Source: Pteria penguin (taxonomy: Eukaryota > Mollusca > Bivalvia > Pterioida > Pteriidae). Taken from it: 64,000 nt of DNA. Location of the stretch: the NCBI GenBank assembly GCA_035048485.1, contig CM068587.1, positions 24,405,034 to 24,469,033 of the forward strand. Direction: 5' to 3'. Numbering within the stretch: position 1 is the first letter of the stretch; each line of letters begins with the position of its first letter. The notes beneath the pieces are model-generated. The model did no database searches, was not told the DNA's origin, and worked only from the letters and a program-made list of their open reading frames with translations. Positions 34,511-46,589 of this stretch are shown piece after piece. Position numbers and translations under genes: made by a program.

Positions 34511-34902
34511 GGGGCGCTGTACTACCGACTTAATGAACGTGGCGCTGTACTACCGACTTAATGAACGGGGCGCTGTACTACCGATTTAATGAACGTGGCG
34601 CTGTACTACCGACTTAATGAACGTGGCGCTGTACTACCGACTTAATGAACGGGGCGCTGTACTACCGACTTAATGAACGGGGCGCTGTACTACCGACTTA
34701 ATGAACGGGGCGCTGTACTACCAACTTAATGAACAGGGCGCTGTACTACCGACTTAATGAACGAGGCGCTGTACTACCGACTTAATGAACGGGGCGCTGT
34801 ACTACCGACTTAATGAACGGGGCACTGTACTACCGACTTAATGAACGGGGCACTGTACTACCGACTTAATGAACGGGGCACTGTACTACCGACTTAATGA
34901 AC
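34511..34902. repeat. 28-bp minisatellite, 14 units
   Basis: Fourteen units of GGGGCGCTGTACTACCGACT plus TAATGAAC, each 28 bases, with changes mainly at the second base (G/T/A) and GCGC to GCAC in the last units. Because 28 is not a multiple of 3, a frame entering it cycles through all phases, so it is not a coding repeat. Confidence 0.95.
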
Positions 34903-34904
34903 GA

Positions 34905-35520
34905 GGACGTGACGGAGTTACTACGGATGCACTAAATAACAAGCTGTACAATGGGATAATAGAAAGCAAATCAGGAGAAAGTGGCAATGATACCAGAGAC
35001 ACAGAAACAAATGTCTCTGATAATACTATACACTACAAAAACAACAATTCCTCCATTCCTCAGACCAGTACAAAAGAATCACCAAGAGAGCAAATTATGT
35101 ACAATTTCAACCGCCTTAAAGTATTATTTACTTCAGTATGGAAAATGCAAAGGGATGCAAACAGCACAGGTACGAGCTCCCCCTTCCCCTTGAAAAAAGG
35201 GGGCACAAGTGGGTTTGTGCAATCCCTTTTTCAGTTTAAAATAATCCAAGATTGATCATGTTGATACGTAAATTTTAAAGAAAATGTACTTCTTTTAATT
35301 TTTACATGATTTTAGCTCTACGGGATGACATTACTTGATCGTATGCCAGCCTCAACATCCGTCCGGCCATACACGAGTTTGTAATCCCTACTACTCCAAA
35401 ACATTTTATTTAAAAAATGTCACAAAGAGTCTCATTTCGTCAGATATGTAGTTTTGTTGTACATGTGCTTTTATTTCTGCCCATTGTCTCAGGTGGCCAA
35501 TTTTTTTCAATTGCAAGTTT
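34905..35520. other. Non-coding stretch after minisatellite
   Basis: An open stretch of 128 codons on the plus strand (34869-35255) starts inside the minisatellite and has low-complexity N/S/T composition without a domain. Not called as a gene. Confidence 0.4.
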
Positions 35521-35524
35521 GATT

Positions 35525-35810
35525 GATTGATTATTGTTTTAAATCAGTCCATGATTATTCCACGTATATGGTGACGGCATCTGCCTGATGCATTTGCATA
35601 CCTATTTAGATCTTTGCAACGGACCCATCCGAAGCAGTGAGAGATCTTTTACGTGCCCCGGTTACCATGACACGAGACCTCGGTTTTTCCTGTCTCATCC
35701 GAAAGACAGAACACCGGTGTGCCCAGGGCGGGAGTCGAACCCGGGACCTCTCGATCTCGAGCCGAACACCTTATCCACTAGGCCACACCGGCTTTCAATT
35801 GCAAATTCAA
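35525..35810 (-). repeat. tRNA-Arg-like SINE
   Basis: The minus-strand head GGCCTAGTGGATAAGGTGTT and GGTCCCGGGTTCGACTCCCG gives clear A- and B-boxes; the anticodon arm reads GGCTCGAGATC, with TCG in the loop position, so the head looks tRNA-Arg(TCG)-derived. The body contains GACAGGAAAAACCGAGGTCT and GATGCCGTCACCATATACGT, and the tail is AATCAATCAATC (minus). Copies at 52540 (plus) and 54485 (minus). Confidence 0.85.
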
Positions 35811-36039
35811 TTTCAAGTGCAAGATCCCATATAAATACTTAGAGGTTTTTTTTTATAAAATTCATAAAGTATTGACAACTAAAAAATTCAAAATAACAAT
35901 TTTCAGGCTGAACTAACTAAGTCATGTTCTATTATCCAATTAGAGATTTTGACCTCATTTCTTGAGGTGAGCTTATAGTAAGAGCCTACCCCTGCATATT
36001 CATTCAACAAAAGGAGCTACAACTTGAGCTAAATATACG

Positions 36040-36225
36040 TCAGTTGGTTGGTAGGTTGGTTGGTGTTTAACGTCGCTTTCAACAATTTTTCAGTTATATT
36101 GCCACATGGAAGCAGGAGGTTACCAACCTCTTAAACATAGTGGCGCAACCTGGGAATTGAACCCGGATCGTTGGTGCAGCAAGCCAAGCGCTTAACCACT
36201 ACACCAAGCCTGTCCCAAAAATATA
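36040..36225 (-). repeat. tRNA-derived SINE, second family
   Basis: Minus-strand head GGCTTGGTGTAGTGGTTAAG, GCGCTTGGCTTGC and CCGGGTTCAATTCCCAGGTT, body AACCTCCTGCTTCCATGTGG, tail with AACCAACCAACC. Same family as 49045-49205 (plus) and the fragment at 34225. Confidence 0.8.
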
Positions 36226-36229
36226 GGTC

Positions 36230-36950
36230 AGACTTAGTAATGATGTTTTATTACTTTAAATGGCATACCATATTTCGTATACTGTACTGTAAGAAATTTC
36301 TTGTATTCATGTCGGTAGCTTGCATGATATACCTTTTGATTTAATTGAAACGGTATCAATTTTAGTTCTAAACATTGAACTTCATACTTTCCAACAAATA
36401 TACAAAAATAAACCTATTTTACCTTTACTTTGGATTTTCAAATCTTTAGGTATTGAGAGGTTTACAAATACCTCTGTACAATAATATGCTATCTGTAAGC
36501 ATACTGTTGCATTTAATGTCTTTCTATCTATATCATCATAAGCAAAAACCATACTGTATAGTAGAAAATACCTATTGGACTTATTATTATTATATTCACA
36601 TCTGACAATATTCAACCAAATAGGAATATGAACTAAGATAACTAATAATTAAATCATTAGAATTAAGACTCAGAAGGATTCAAAGCAAAGAACCATGTAG
36701 TACTGTCACATTTAAAAAGAAAACTGAATCGTATTTTTCATGCCAGAGCATTTATCAGAAAAAAATATTTTACATACATATACACACAAAGAAAACAATT
36801 ACTTTAATAACAAAATAGATGAAGAATCATTGAAAACCTTGCCCTCTCGTACACTACTAATATCAAACTACAGTGTTCAAAAGAACATGAGTCTCCTCCT
36901 GCACTCCTCTTCCCAACATTTCCTGAGCAGTGAAGTCATACAACTAGAAT
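36230..36950. other. Non-coding stretch
   Basis: AT-rich. Short open stretches at 36382-36615 (minus) and 36740-36958 (plus) have no recognisable domain. Confidence 0.4.
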
Positions 36951-36954
36951 TTTG

Positions 36955-37250
36955 GTGATCTGCACACCTGACCTTGACTTTGGAGATAACATTAAGTCAG
37001 GTCATGACACACATTTGTATGACTGGTAACAATTGTGAAGTATGAAACATATCTATGTTATGGACCTGATATCCAAATTGGTCATGAATTCATTGTGACC
37101 TCAGGTGAAAGTCACAATACACCCTTGTATCATGGGAAACAAATATGTGAGGTATCAAACAGTAGCAATTGTATATAAATGACAAAGTAGTTTTTAAAAC
37201 TTTTTAAAAGGAGAAACAGTCAAACGTGGTGATTTCTAATATACCCCCAA
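36955..37250. repeat. Dispersed repeat, GACCTTGACTTTGG type
   Basis: CACCTGACCTTGACTTTGGA, GTCAGGTCATGACAC and TGTATCATGGGAAACAAATA resemble the class at 27590 and 41215 but are diverged. Confidence 0.5.
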
Positions 37251-38004
37251 AATTCATTCATATGAAAGCTGAAAAATAGATTCTCCATCCCTTTATCCAA
37301 TGATGAATATATGTAATGGCTTCACATTCAGACCAGGATTTCCTGTCTTCCTCAGATTTACAAACTGACACATTTCCTGTATCTCACGCTCTCATATCAT
37401 TTTTTATTTCAAAAGATATTCTATGTCTATGAAACAAGTTATATAAATATTTTTAATACATATATCTCACAGTTTTGATGATATCATATGATAAAGTTTA
37501 CAAACAAGTCTTTTACTTTACACCAAAAGACTTTTCTCCTCTCTAGACATATAAGTAAGTCTTCTGTGTTAAGCTACATGTATCTCATGAGTAACCCCAC
37601 CAAGAAATGTTTATAAATGCAAAGGCATATGATTCAAAGATAATATATAAATGGCAAGTACATTTACACAATCAAAACTTACACATTACTGCTCATTATA
37701 CATGTAAAGGATAATTATCATAATAACCCACATAAATATTATTTAAACATTATTCCTACCTAGGACCTCAGAACCCTCAAATTAGGTACATTAAGTATAT
37801 CATCCAATACTGATTTCACATTCTTACTTCATATGACACTTTACATGATAGAAACTATCACAAATTGATAAAAATGAATGAAGTAGCTCAATGTTCTTAT
37901 CAATTTCATTAAAATCTATCATAGAAAGAGAGAAGAAGAAACGTATGTCAAGGTAATTGAATAGTGTAATACCAATCAATTTATTGAATCATGCAGAAAA
38001 TGTT

Positions 38005-38010
38005 TATTTG
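38005..38010 (-). promoter_or_regulatory. Candidate polyadenylation signal of the five-exon gene
   Basis: AATAAA on the minus strand about 85 bases beyond the stop codon at 38095. Confidence 0.4.
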
Positions 38011-38094
38011 TTACACTAATTTAACTTAGACACAAATGTTTACTGAACAAAGATTATATAACATATCCATATAAAACGTAATTATTCTTCACTC

Positions 38095-41000
38095 TTACTT
38101 TATCTTAGCTGTGAGAAAAGTCTGAAGATAATATAATTCCATGAGAGATGACTTTAAATTTTCCCTTCCTGCAATGGTTAAGAAATTATGTGTTTCACTG
38201 ATAAATAATCCTGCTGCTTTACTCTCATCTTTGAAGCCATTTTTGACATGTCTTGTGAAATCGGGTTCAGACACAAGGGAGGTAAATGATACCTGAAAAT
38301 AGATTACGACAGATTCAATACATGAATTTCAAGCCCCATGTGCAGTAAATGGCCTAATGTCTAGCAAACTATATTTCAACAGGATTTTCAATATGACATT
38401 GACATTAATGCTTGGATTGTGACATTAATGAAGAATGACACAAAGTGTGGGAAATCATTATACATCAGTCATCAAATCATTCTGATTTACACCTGCTGTT
38501 TGTTTGGAAATATAAATGCACATATATTATTCATTAAGTTGTATTACAATGTACATTTTATGTACATAATGTTGGAAATAATACTTAAAATTATCAAACA
38601 AGTGCTACAGTGAAAAGAAGCAAATTATCCACATAAAATAGTATGGTTCAGTAGTTAAATATGGCTCAAAATTTGGAGATTCTGGGTTTAATTCTTGTCA
38701 AAGATTCATAAGATTCCAGTATGTGGAATGACAGAAAAATCCAAGCTAATACGTCATGGTAGACAGAAAGGTTATGAACCCTCTCTACTTTGCATGGGTC
38801 TATTATACAAGTCAAAATTTGTCAATTGGACACCAGGCAAGTACATGTACCACCATCTTATGAAAGAAATACTTCAAGCGAGGCATTAAACAATATGGGT
38901 AATATCAATCAATCAAAGTAGCTACACAGTGTTAACATGGACCATGTTGTTCATTACTTTAACTGCTGGTCTACTTAACCAGTGATTAAAGTTAGATCGG
39001 CATTAAGCAAAATTGATTTTCACTGTATAATTATGTAAATATAGGATCTGAAATTAATTTTCATTTCATACGGTATTTATGAAACAAGTTGTTTGTTTTA
39101 TATCCAGGCTCAGGGATATAAAACACACCAGTTTCATAAATACCGTATGAAATGAAAATTCATTTCAGATTTGTTTTATCACATGTTTACACTCAGTTTA
39201 AAGGTGTTTTTTCATCAAACACCAGCTTGACACAATTCTTTTCCACGCTATGACGTCACATATGTCATAAATTAATTTATGACATAGCGATATTTCACTG
39301 CATAAACAGCAAAACATGTGATAATTAGTATTACTTTACTGAATACACATGCTACATACAAATATAATGAACATCACTTAATGTTATTTTACTTCATTGA
39401 AAGAGAAAGACGAACTTTATCCACTGGTTAGCATAACTCATTGGTTAAAGCTTGAATATCTGGCTACTTTACATTATATCAATAAAAATTTAGAAAAGGT
39501 AATATGCCTTCATAAATGTAAAATTCTTATCAATACATATGTACTTGTTTTTTGGTGGGAAATCAAAAATCTTTATATTTACTGGTGATGGACCACTACT
39601 TTATCAAAACCTTGGTATCATTAGTACAAAATTTCTCAAACAAAATTAACATTACTTCCTTTAGTACATATCAAACATGGACAAAGAACATCCTACTAGA
39701 AATTTACCATACGCATGCTGTTTATACCTCTGTGGCTTGAATTATCATTCCTAAAACTCCACTCTCTTTGAAATACGAGATAGGTAAGTTGATAAGCAAT
39801 TCTCCCCCATGTCTTCCAAGTATTTTTGAAGTAAACTGGTGTTCAAAGCTACTTTTACAAGAAGTTCCAGGAATTATTTGTGGTTCATTTATTCCATATT
39901 CTTTTTCTATCTAGAAATAAAAAGATTGAAATTCATGTGATATATGATAATTTGTCTTTAAAACTGTAAAAGTGGTTTTATTGAAATAAAATAACACTAT
40001 AAATGGATTGAAAAGATACCCTCATATAACTCTGATCTGGATACTTTCCAATGTGCTTGAAGTTAGCTTGGGAATATGGAAAAGATTCAAGGACACTATA
40101 TCTACTGTGAGTTTTAATGCAGCCCTCTAATTTACTTGGCCACTAAGATTTACCCACTATCTTTGTATTTAGGGGTTACCTTGTGAGTGTTTTACAAAAA
40201 CTAACAGGGTATCAGCGAATACCCTGTCAGAAATTGAGTTTCACTGTGAGGCGTTAGTCCTGTCAGTTTCTGCTGAATACAAGCATGGTAATCCCATTCT
40301 AATGCATTTGATAAAAATGATTACAACGAGAGGAAATACCCACAGAGTTACGGTTTCCTAAACCAAGTCGCTAATCAGAGAGACATCATATCAAAAACTG
40401 TAGGGTAATGTGATGTCACAAATCAAAAACTGCAGGGTATCAAGACGTCATATCAAAACTGCAGGGTATCGTTAATACACTTGCAGTTTTTAAATCGGAC
40501 AGCCAATATAAGAACGTGTGTTATAAACAAAATGCATTAGAATTTAAAATTATATATAAATGACATTACAAAGCATGAACTAGATTTAGTTTCAGATTGA
40601 TACATATATATATAATGCCACTTACTTGTACAACAGATAACACTTGACTGTTGAGCTCCTCATCATGCTTTGCAATGAGAATGTCAGCAGTAGAGGATGC
40701 CCGGCTACACACATTCTCTTCTCCACTTTGAGAGGGACAAATAAATTCCATAGTCTGTTCATCAACATCACCTCCTCCACTAAAACCAAAACAACCCAAA
40801 CAATTAGAATTATTATTCAGTAAAAATATGGCCAACAATCAGAAAGAATATATGTTATTTTTTCCACAGGATGACATTGTGTTGGTATTTCTCAAAGTTC
40901 TTTCCAACTATTGTAGGATATATGAACACAATGAAGACATGAATACAATAGGATTGTCTATATTTTCTAATTAACACGATACCAGGATCATTTTACCTAT

Positions 41001-43333
41001 ATGGTGGTTGTCATTGTTTTCAAAATTAGTTTAGAAACTAGAATACTTAACCTTCCTAGACTTCAATGTACATTCACTAACCAAAGTTCGATAGTTACCA
41101 GAAGAATACTTGTTAGATTTCAGTTGAATCTTTGGTTCAAGTAAGCTTAATGATCATCACAAGAAAGTTTGATCAAAGATGCAATATGCTGAATTGAAAA
41201 ACGTTTTCATACCCTAGATTTTACACTTTCTTCACTAATGACCTTGTTCTTTGACCTTTTCATCCCGAAATCAATAGGGCGCATCCTCAGCTCATGGTGG
41301 GAAGTTTTATAACAATAGGTGGAATGTATATACAGTTATAGTCTGGAAAACATATTCACTGATCAAGGCCTTATGAACTTGACCTTTTACTTTTTCATCA
41401 TGGGTAGTATGTGTGTGTAAGATGTCATAACAATAGGTGAAATGTAAAACAGTTGTGACCTTGGCCTTTGACTTTCTGATCCCAAAATCAATCAGGCACA
41501 TCCCAGACTTATGGGGGTACATGCATGTATCTGAAGCTTCATTACTACACCTTTGACCGTTTGATCCCAAATCAATAGAGCACATTCTCAGCTCATGGGG
41601 AGTATTTGTGTGAAGTTTCATTACTAATACTATACATGTACCTAAATGTTTGTAGGAGTCAAAGTCCAGAAACCAATTGTTCACACCTGCTGTCCGACAT
41701 CCACTGCCCATCCCACATCAATTTGAGAGCAAATTTTAAGTTTTGCAACTTGGCTAAATAGTAAAAAAATATGTTTCTACATCTTCACACTACTTACTGT
41801 ACATCTAAACTGAACATCTCCAAGAAGTACATAAATAGATTTTGAAACATTCCTTTTTCTACACATTTCTGTTTCTTCATTCTGACAACCATGAGTTTTA
41901 ATTGCTCTGTAAATTTCTTCCCAAATAAACACCAACTGAAAAAATAAAACATGAAATCTTTAAATTCATGAGAGTTCATAAATATAGTATAAAGATTTTA
42001 AAAAATAAACAAGGAACAAAATTACAGCAATAAAGATATTTTCATACATGTACCTTATTCTTTTAAGCTATTTCTATATATAAGTATAATAACAGTAATT
42101 TTATGACAAATATGGGAATCCTAAAAGACAAAATAATATTTCATGACGTATATACATGCAAGAAACCACTAAAGACAGTATATGGCCAAATTGCTTAAGC
42201 AAATTTGAAACAAAGTCAACAAAGTCATGCTGTCAATTGAAAGAGAACTTATGTGTGAAGTATAAAAGCCCTACCCCTATTGATTCAAAAGATATAGCCA
42301 AAAGTTAAGTTTTTTAAAGTTATAATTCCAGCATGACTAGAAATTCATAATTTAACAAAACAAATTATACAAGTACATTGTATGCCTAACTAATGGTTTT
42401 GAATTTTTTGTCATTCATATTCCAGTTTATAGCATTATTTCTTTGTGTCATATCAAATAGTGACAGTAATTTTATTCCTTCTGAATGTTATTTCACAATC
42501 TTTAATTTGGTCAGTCAGCATGAATGTCTGTCCTACAATCATACCTTGTTGTGAGTGACATACATATAGAAACATTTACTTTTTTTTACAATTTAATATA
42601 GGTTCTAATCAAAGTCTATACATGTGGAAGAATTCCAGAAGAAATATGAAAGAATAGTAAATTTAGCAACATTCAGTATAGAGAAATTAGTTACGGTAAA
42701 AAGCCTGTCTGCTACATGTACTTCAGTGTCATTGTTTCAATATTACCGTGTATGTAGTTTTCTTCTATCTTTATCCAGGGGCATTAAACATTCCCAGCTA
42801 TCGAAACGTTGTTTCAGATCATTTAATTGTCTACAAAGTGAAATCTCATATTCTGGTTTAACAGCACCATTAATATTCTCGATGTCAAGTGTCATGATGT
42901 CCAGATGCCTTTCAATATCACTGCACATCATTCTGCAATACACATCTTTTCTTCTGAATTCCATGTATGATTTGTACTCTTCTTTACAAAATATATTTTT
43001 CATGCATGTTTGGACGAAGTTTTGGGACTCATAATTAAGAGATGTGTCGTATGTAAAACAAATATGTAAAAGAGGAAAAACGACATCCGAGTCCCATGTT
43101 GAGATATCCGCAGACAACGATTCATGAAAATGAGAAAATATTGTTTTCTGTCGTTTGAGATTCCAATGGCAATGCGATGAAATTGAATCGTTCTCAGATG
43201 GTGTATATTCGTTTTCGGAACTTGATCTTTTTCGGGTTGAACTATTTCTGCTGTCATCACGACTTGTACATAATATATTACTACTATCATCGTAAATAAG
43301 AGTTATATCTTCATAATCTTTATTGGCATCCAT
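38095..43333 (-). CDS. Unrecognised five-exon host gene, 419 residues
   Basis: Exons (minus strand, in order): 42747-43333, 41798-41935, 40626-40779, 39728-39910 and 38095-38292. Junctions are CACG|GTAATA, TTTTCAG|TTGG, TACA|GTAAGT, GTTTTAG|TGGA, ACAA|GTAAGT, TTTCTAG|ATAG, AGAG|GTATAA and TTTTCAG|GTAT. The phases (2, 2, 0, 0) are mutually consistent and total 1260 bases with TAA at 38095-38097. Exon 1 has an acidic Ser/Arg-rich leader (SSTRKRSSSENEYTPSEND) followed by a helical region with KSYMEFRRKDVYCRMMCSDI and ISLCRQLNDLKQRFDSWECL; exon 2 has WCLFGKKFTEQLKLMVVRMK; the C-terminus has GELLINLPISYFKESGVLGM and SSLMELYYLQTFLTAKIK. No signal peptide, membrane segment or known motif. The start follows AAAAGATGG. 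The promoter-proximal E2F-like site suggests S-phase expression, so a role in DNA replication, repair or meiosis is a guess. Confidence 0.8.
38640..38930 (+). repeat. Diverged SINE in intron 4
   Basis: ATGGTTCAGTAGTTAAATAT and GATTCTGGGTTTAATTC act as A- and B-box-like blocks, and the end is ATCAATCAATCAAA, a tail shared with other SINEs here. Confidence 0.5.
39047..39325. repeat. Nested fold-back element
   Basis: TCATTTCATACGGTATTTAT (about 39060) pairs with ATAAATACCGTATGAAATGA (about 39140), arms of ~39 bases. A second dyad TATGTCATAAATTAATTTATGACATA lies at about 39258-39285 and outer ATCACATGTTT / AAACATGTGAT at 39178 and 39312. It lies in intron 4 of the five-exon gene. Confidence 0.75.
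40200..40500. repeat. Fold-back and short tandem repeat in intron 3
   Basis: ACAGGGTATCAGCGAATACCCTGT is a palindrome at about 40205. Between 40385 and 40480, CATATCAAAAACTGTAGGGT recurs about three times with small changes (AAACTGCAGGGTAT). Confidence 0.65.
41215..41760. repeat. Dispersed tandem repeat in intron 2
   Basis: Units with TTTGACCTTTTCATCCCG, ATAGTCTGGAAAACATATTC, GACCTTTTAC, CTCAGCTCATGG and GTGTGAAGTTTCATTACTA. Same family as 27590-28320. Confidence 0.75.
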
Positions 43334-43359
43334 CTTTTCCCTTTTTTATGGCGACTTGA

Positions 43360-43375
43360 CTTTGGCGCGATTTAA
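43360..43375 (-). promoter_or_regulatory. E2F-like site upstream of the five-exon gene
   Basis: The minus strand reads TCGCGCCAAA about 30 bases before the start codon, matching the E2F consensus TTTSGCGCSAAA except at its first bases. A TATA-like CATAAAAAAG lies between it and the start. Placement suits a cell-cycle-regulated promoter; function is inferred. Confidence 0.5.
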
Positions 43376-43389
43376 ATTAAAACTCTTGC

Positions 43390-44190
43390 ATGTCGTTTCC
43401 GTTTATTTCTATTCGCAATGAATAATTTCGTCAAGCCAATTTAAATCAGTCCTAGATATCTTAAATAAATTCCAATTAGTGACAATCTATGTACAAATAT
43501 ATGAATGGAGCAAAGCGACATGAAATTTTTCATTCATCTTATTAAAGATTTATCAAAAGTTTTACATGTCATTCATATAGATCTACTATGTCGCCCTAAT
43601 ATATTAATTCACCTTCTTATCGAAGACTGTTCCCGCATCTCTAAATAACTTGGAACAATAATTTTACGCTCCCACTAATAACAATTCAATTAACCGCAAA
43701 GTTTTCTGTCTCTTTTATGTCTAAAATCAGAGATATATATTTAAAAACAAGGACAATCCCAATGTTCTACACTATCTGTTCAAATATTGTAAATGGGTTT
43801 ATACAGTAAAAAGAAAAATTAAACAAACAGACAAACAAAAACAAACAAAAAAAAAAAAAAAAAAAAACCCAAACAAACAAAAACAAAAAATAATCATTTA
43901 CCTGATGATCTTATTACATTTAATTACAGACTTTCTTTCCTGAATCCAGCAGATTCATGTAATATTTAATAAATCATTCGTCTTTCATCCTTTTCATTGA
44001 TAACTTCCAAAGTGCATGTATACATTGATTTTTCTTCATGTATTCCTATACTAAATACTGTATACACAAATAATTTATAAACTAATTCCGTGATTTAATT
44101 ATATTAATTTGTCACTAACTACTATTGAACAACTGAAGGCCATGATCAATTTATTTTCTTTGAGACAAATGTACGTTTCAAAAGAATGGG
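43390..44190. other. Intergenic stretch
   Basis: AT-rich, with an A/AAACA-rich tract at 43815-43890. No gene recognised. Confidence 0.5.
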
Positions 44191-44231
44191 TCCGTGGGTT
44201 CAATCCTGATTGTCCAACATTTTAAAAATCC

Positions 44232-44256
44232 TAAATCCTGATTGTCCAACATGAAT
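44232..44256. repeat. Left flanking direct repeat of MULE
   Basis: AATCCTGATTGTCCAACATG recurs in the same orientation at about 46933-46958. The inner word TGATTGTCCAACAT is also present at 44207 and inverted at about 46985, so these may be terminal or subterminal repeats of the MULE element. Confidence 0.6.
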
Positions 44257-44832
44257 TTCAGGTTACTTGTATGACTAAATAAACACACCTGTAATCACTA
44301 AATAAACATACTAATTAAGGTAATATTTTAGGTCTTCTTTACCAATATTGAATAAAACAGTATCCACAGAAAAAGTTTTCATCTTTTTTCTTTTAGCATA
44401 TAATATACTTTCATATTTTAGTAAAAAATGAAAAATGCAATTTATTTAATTAACTTATAATTTTGATTTTAATAAAGTAATGTGATATTTAAGACATTAC
44501 CTTTTTATTAATTATAAGTATTAAACTTATTTGTTAATCGGAATGGGCAAATGAAATTATTCAAAATGAAGATAGATGAAGATAATAATGAAATGATGAA
44601 GATAATTAATTATAAGATGATGAAGATAATTATTAAATGATGTTAAATTATAATTAAGATACTTATAGGTGTAAATTATCGGCCTCCAAGCTGGAAATAA
44701 AATGCAATTTACAGGCAATAGCTGACCAAGCTGCATCTTTTTAATTAGTAATTGATAAGGTGATTAAAGTGAGCAGTGTTCATCAACCCTTTATAAAGAC
44801 CTGAATTTTCGAGATATTGTATCATTCCAATC

Positions 44833-46589
44833 ATGGCAAACGCACAACTAAGAGTACAATTCGTTAGAAGCGAACTCGGTAACCAGAGTTTGATCTACAA
44901 CGACAACAGATATGTTGTCAAACTTCGACGTGATGAACGCACCTACTGGAGATGCTCAGTCCGCACTTGTCCTGCTACTGTCCGTACCCTTAACAACATC
45001 CTTGTTGGCAGCAACAATATCCATAACCACGCACCAGACCGCATACAGATCAAAGTTGATGAAGTGATGAACACCATAAAGTCAAGGTACATATTTAAAA
45101 CAAAAAGTACTATTAATAAGTAGATTCAAAAATCGTGTTTACCCGCTAAATATATTTGTCTCAGGAAATCATAATAATATGATAAGGTGAAATATCTAGG
45201 TCAAAGTCACTAGATTAAAGGTCATAGTCTCAAGTGAGAGGTCTGTTATAACAAATATTCATGTCAAGGTCAGTACATGCAGGTCGAAAATCATGATCAA
45301 ATATTCATGTCAAGGTCAGTACATGCAGGTCGAAAATCATGATCAAAAATGAAAGTTCTAGTTGTGATGTATCTACACATGAAATATATTATCTCTATAA
45401 TTTCTATACTTGAATATTGTTTTTATTTTCTAGGTGTCGACAGAAGACCAAACCTTGTCCCCAGATCTACCAAGAGGTTGTGTCCAGTCTCCGTGCTCCA
45501 AATTGGGATGACGACACTAGACGGAAGGTGGAGAAACTACCGACGTATCAATCTTGCCACATAGTCCTCCATCAGCAGAGAACCAGACTCCTCCCGAAAA
45601 TTCCCAATACTCAACACGGCATCGATCTACAGGGAGAATGGACCAAGACCACAGCAGGAGAACGTTTTCTTCTTTCCGACAATGTCGACAACGGAGGCCG
45701 TATCATTATATATGCGACTGACAGCAACCTGGAACTACTCACCAACTGTTCTACGATCTACGGCGATGGAACTTTCTATGTGTGCCCTGGTGTGTTCCAT
45801 CAACTATACTCGCTCCATGGATGTGTCGACGGTAACTTTTACCCTCTTGTTTATGCGTTTCTACCAGGAAAATGTGCCGATGTATATTCATGATTTTGGA
45901 ATTTACTTCAGATTGCGTATGATGACCGTGACTTTGTGTTTGAACCTGAAATTGTCTTTATGGATTTCGAAGCAGCCATGCACAGTGCCACCCGAAGTAC
46001 ATTTCCTAATGCGATATTAAAGGGATGTTTTTTCCATTTTACTCAGTGTGTGTGGAGGAGAGACCAGCAGACCGGTCTACAGATTCCATACCAACAGAAT
46101 GACGCTATTAGACATTTAGTCCGCAGAGCCGCTGCCTTACCGCTTGTGCCGTTAGACAAAATAGATGATGTCTGGGAATTCACGCTTCAGGAGCTTTGGG
46201 ATACAGCCGTTCCAGTAGCAACAACACAACATTTTACAGACTATATTACCGAACAGTGGGTGGAAAAAGATCGCTTGGTGTGGAACCATTTCAACAACGA
46301 CGGCCCGAGAACAACCAACCACCTGGAAGGATGGCACTCCAAGATGAAAAAACAGGTACAGATCGCGCATCCGAACATATACCAGATCCTCAGACACATC
46401 AAGCAGACCCAAGCAGCTAATGAAATCGCCATCATTTAAATTCGTGCTGGAGGATTACCAAAACCGAAGAAAAGGAAATATCGCAACATAGACTCTCGCA
46501 TCAGGACCCTTCAGCAGCGACTCCAGGCCAGTGAGATTGACGTCTTCCAGTATACAGATGAGGTGTCCGAACTTATCCATCTTGGATGA
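44833..46589 (+). pseudogene. FLYWCH-MULE transposase gene, two exons, two in-frame stops
   Basis: Exon 1 is 44833-45086 (MANAQLRVQFVRSE); donor AAG|GTACAT, acceptor TTTTCTAG at 45432-45433, exon 2 from 45434; the frame is kept. Residues about 15-75 form a FLYWCH zinc finger: YWRCSVRTC with the closing HNH (NIHNHAPD). Exon 2 carries the MULE transposase region: IYATDSNLELL, YGDGTFYVCPGVFHQLYSLH (first catalytic D), FYPLVYAFLPGK, VFMDFEAAMHSA (second D), FPNAILKGCFFHFTQCVWR (C/H motif), then TTNHLEGWHSKMKK and a basic tail KPKKRKYRNID ending TGA 46587-46589. The frame is interrupted only by TGA 45891-45893 and TAA 46437-46439; each is one C-to-T change from CGA or CAA. Either a recently dead copy, or read-through or editing is involved. 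A decayed relative is at 57490-57964. Confidence 0.85.
45252..45345. repeat. Tandem duplication in MULE intron
   Basis: AAATATTCATGTCAAGGTCA ... GTACATGCAGGTCGAAAATC is present twice in a row with a period of about 49 bases. Both copies carry TCAAGGTCA. Confidence 0.85.

Noticed and set aside
34511..34902. CRISPR-like array
   Set aside because: The units are contiguous 28-mers with no spacers, in eukaryotic DNA; a minisatellite.
45936..46439. A separate 167-residue gene with its own start
   Set aside because: It is in the same frame as the preceding MULE codons and continues the transposase domain; the break is a single stop codon.
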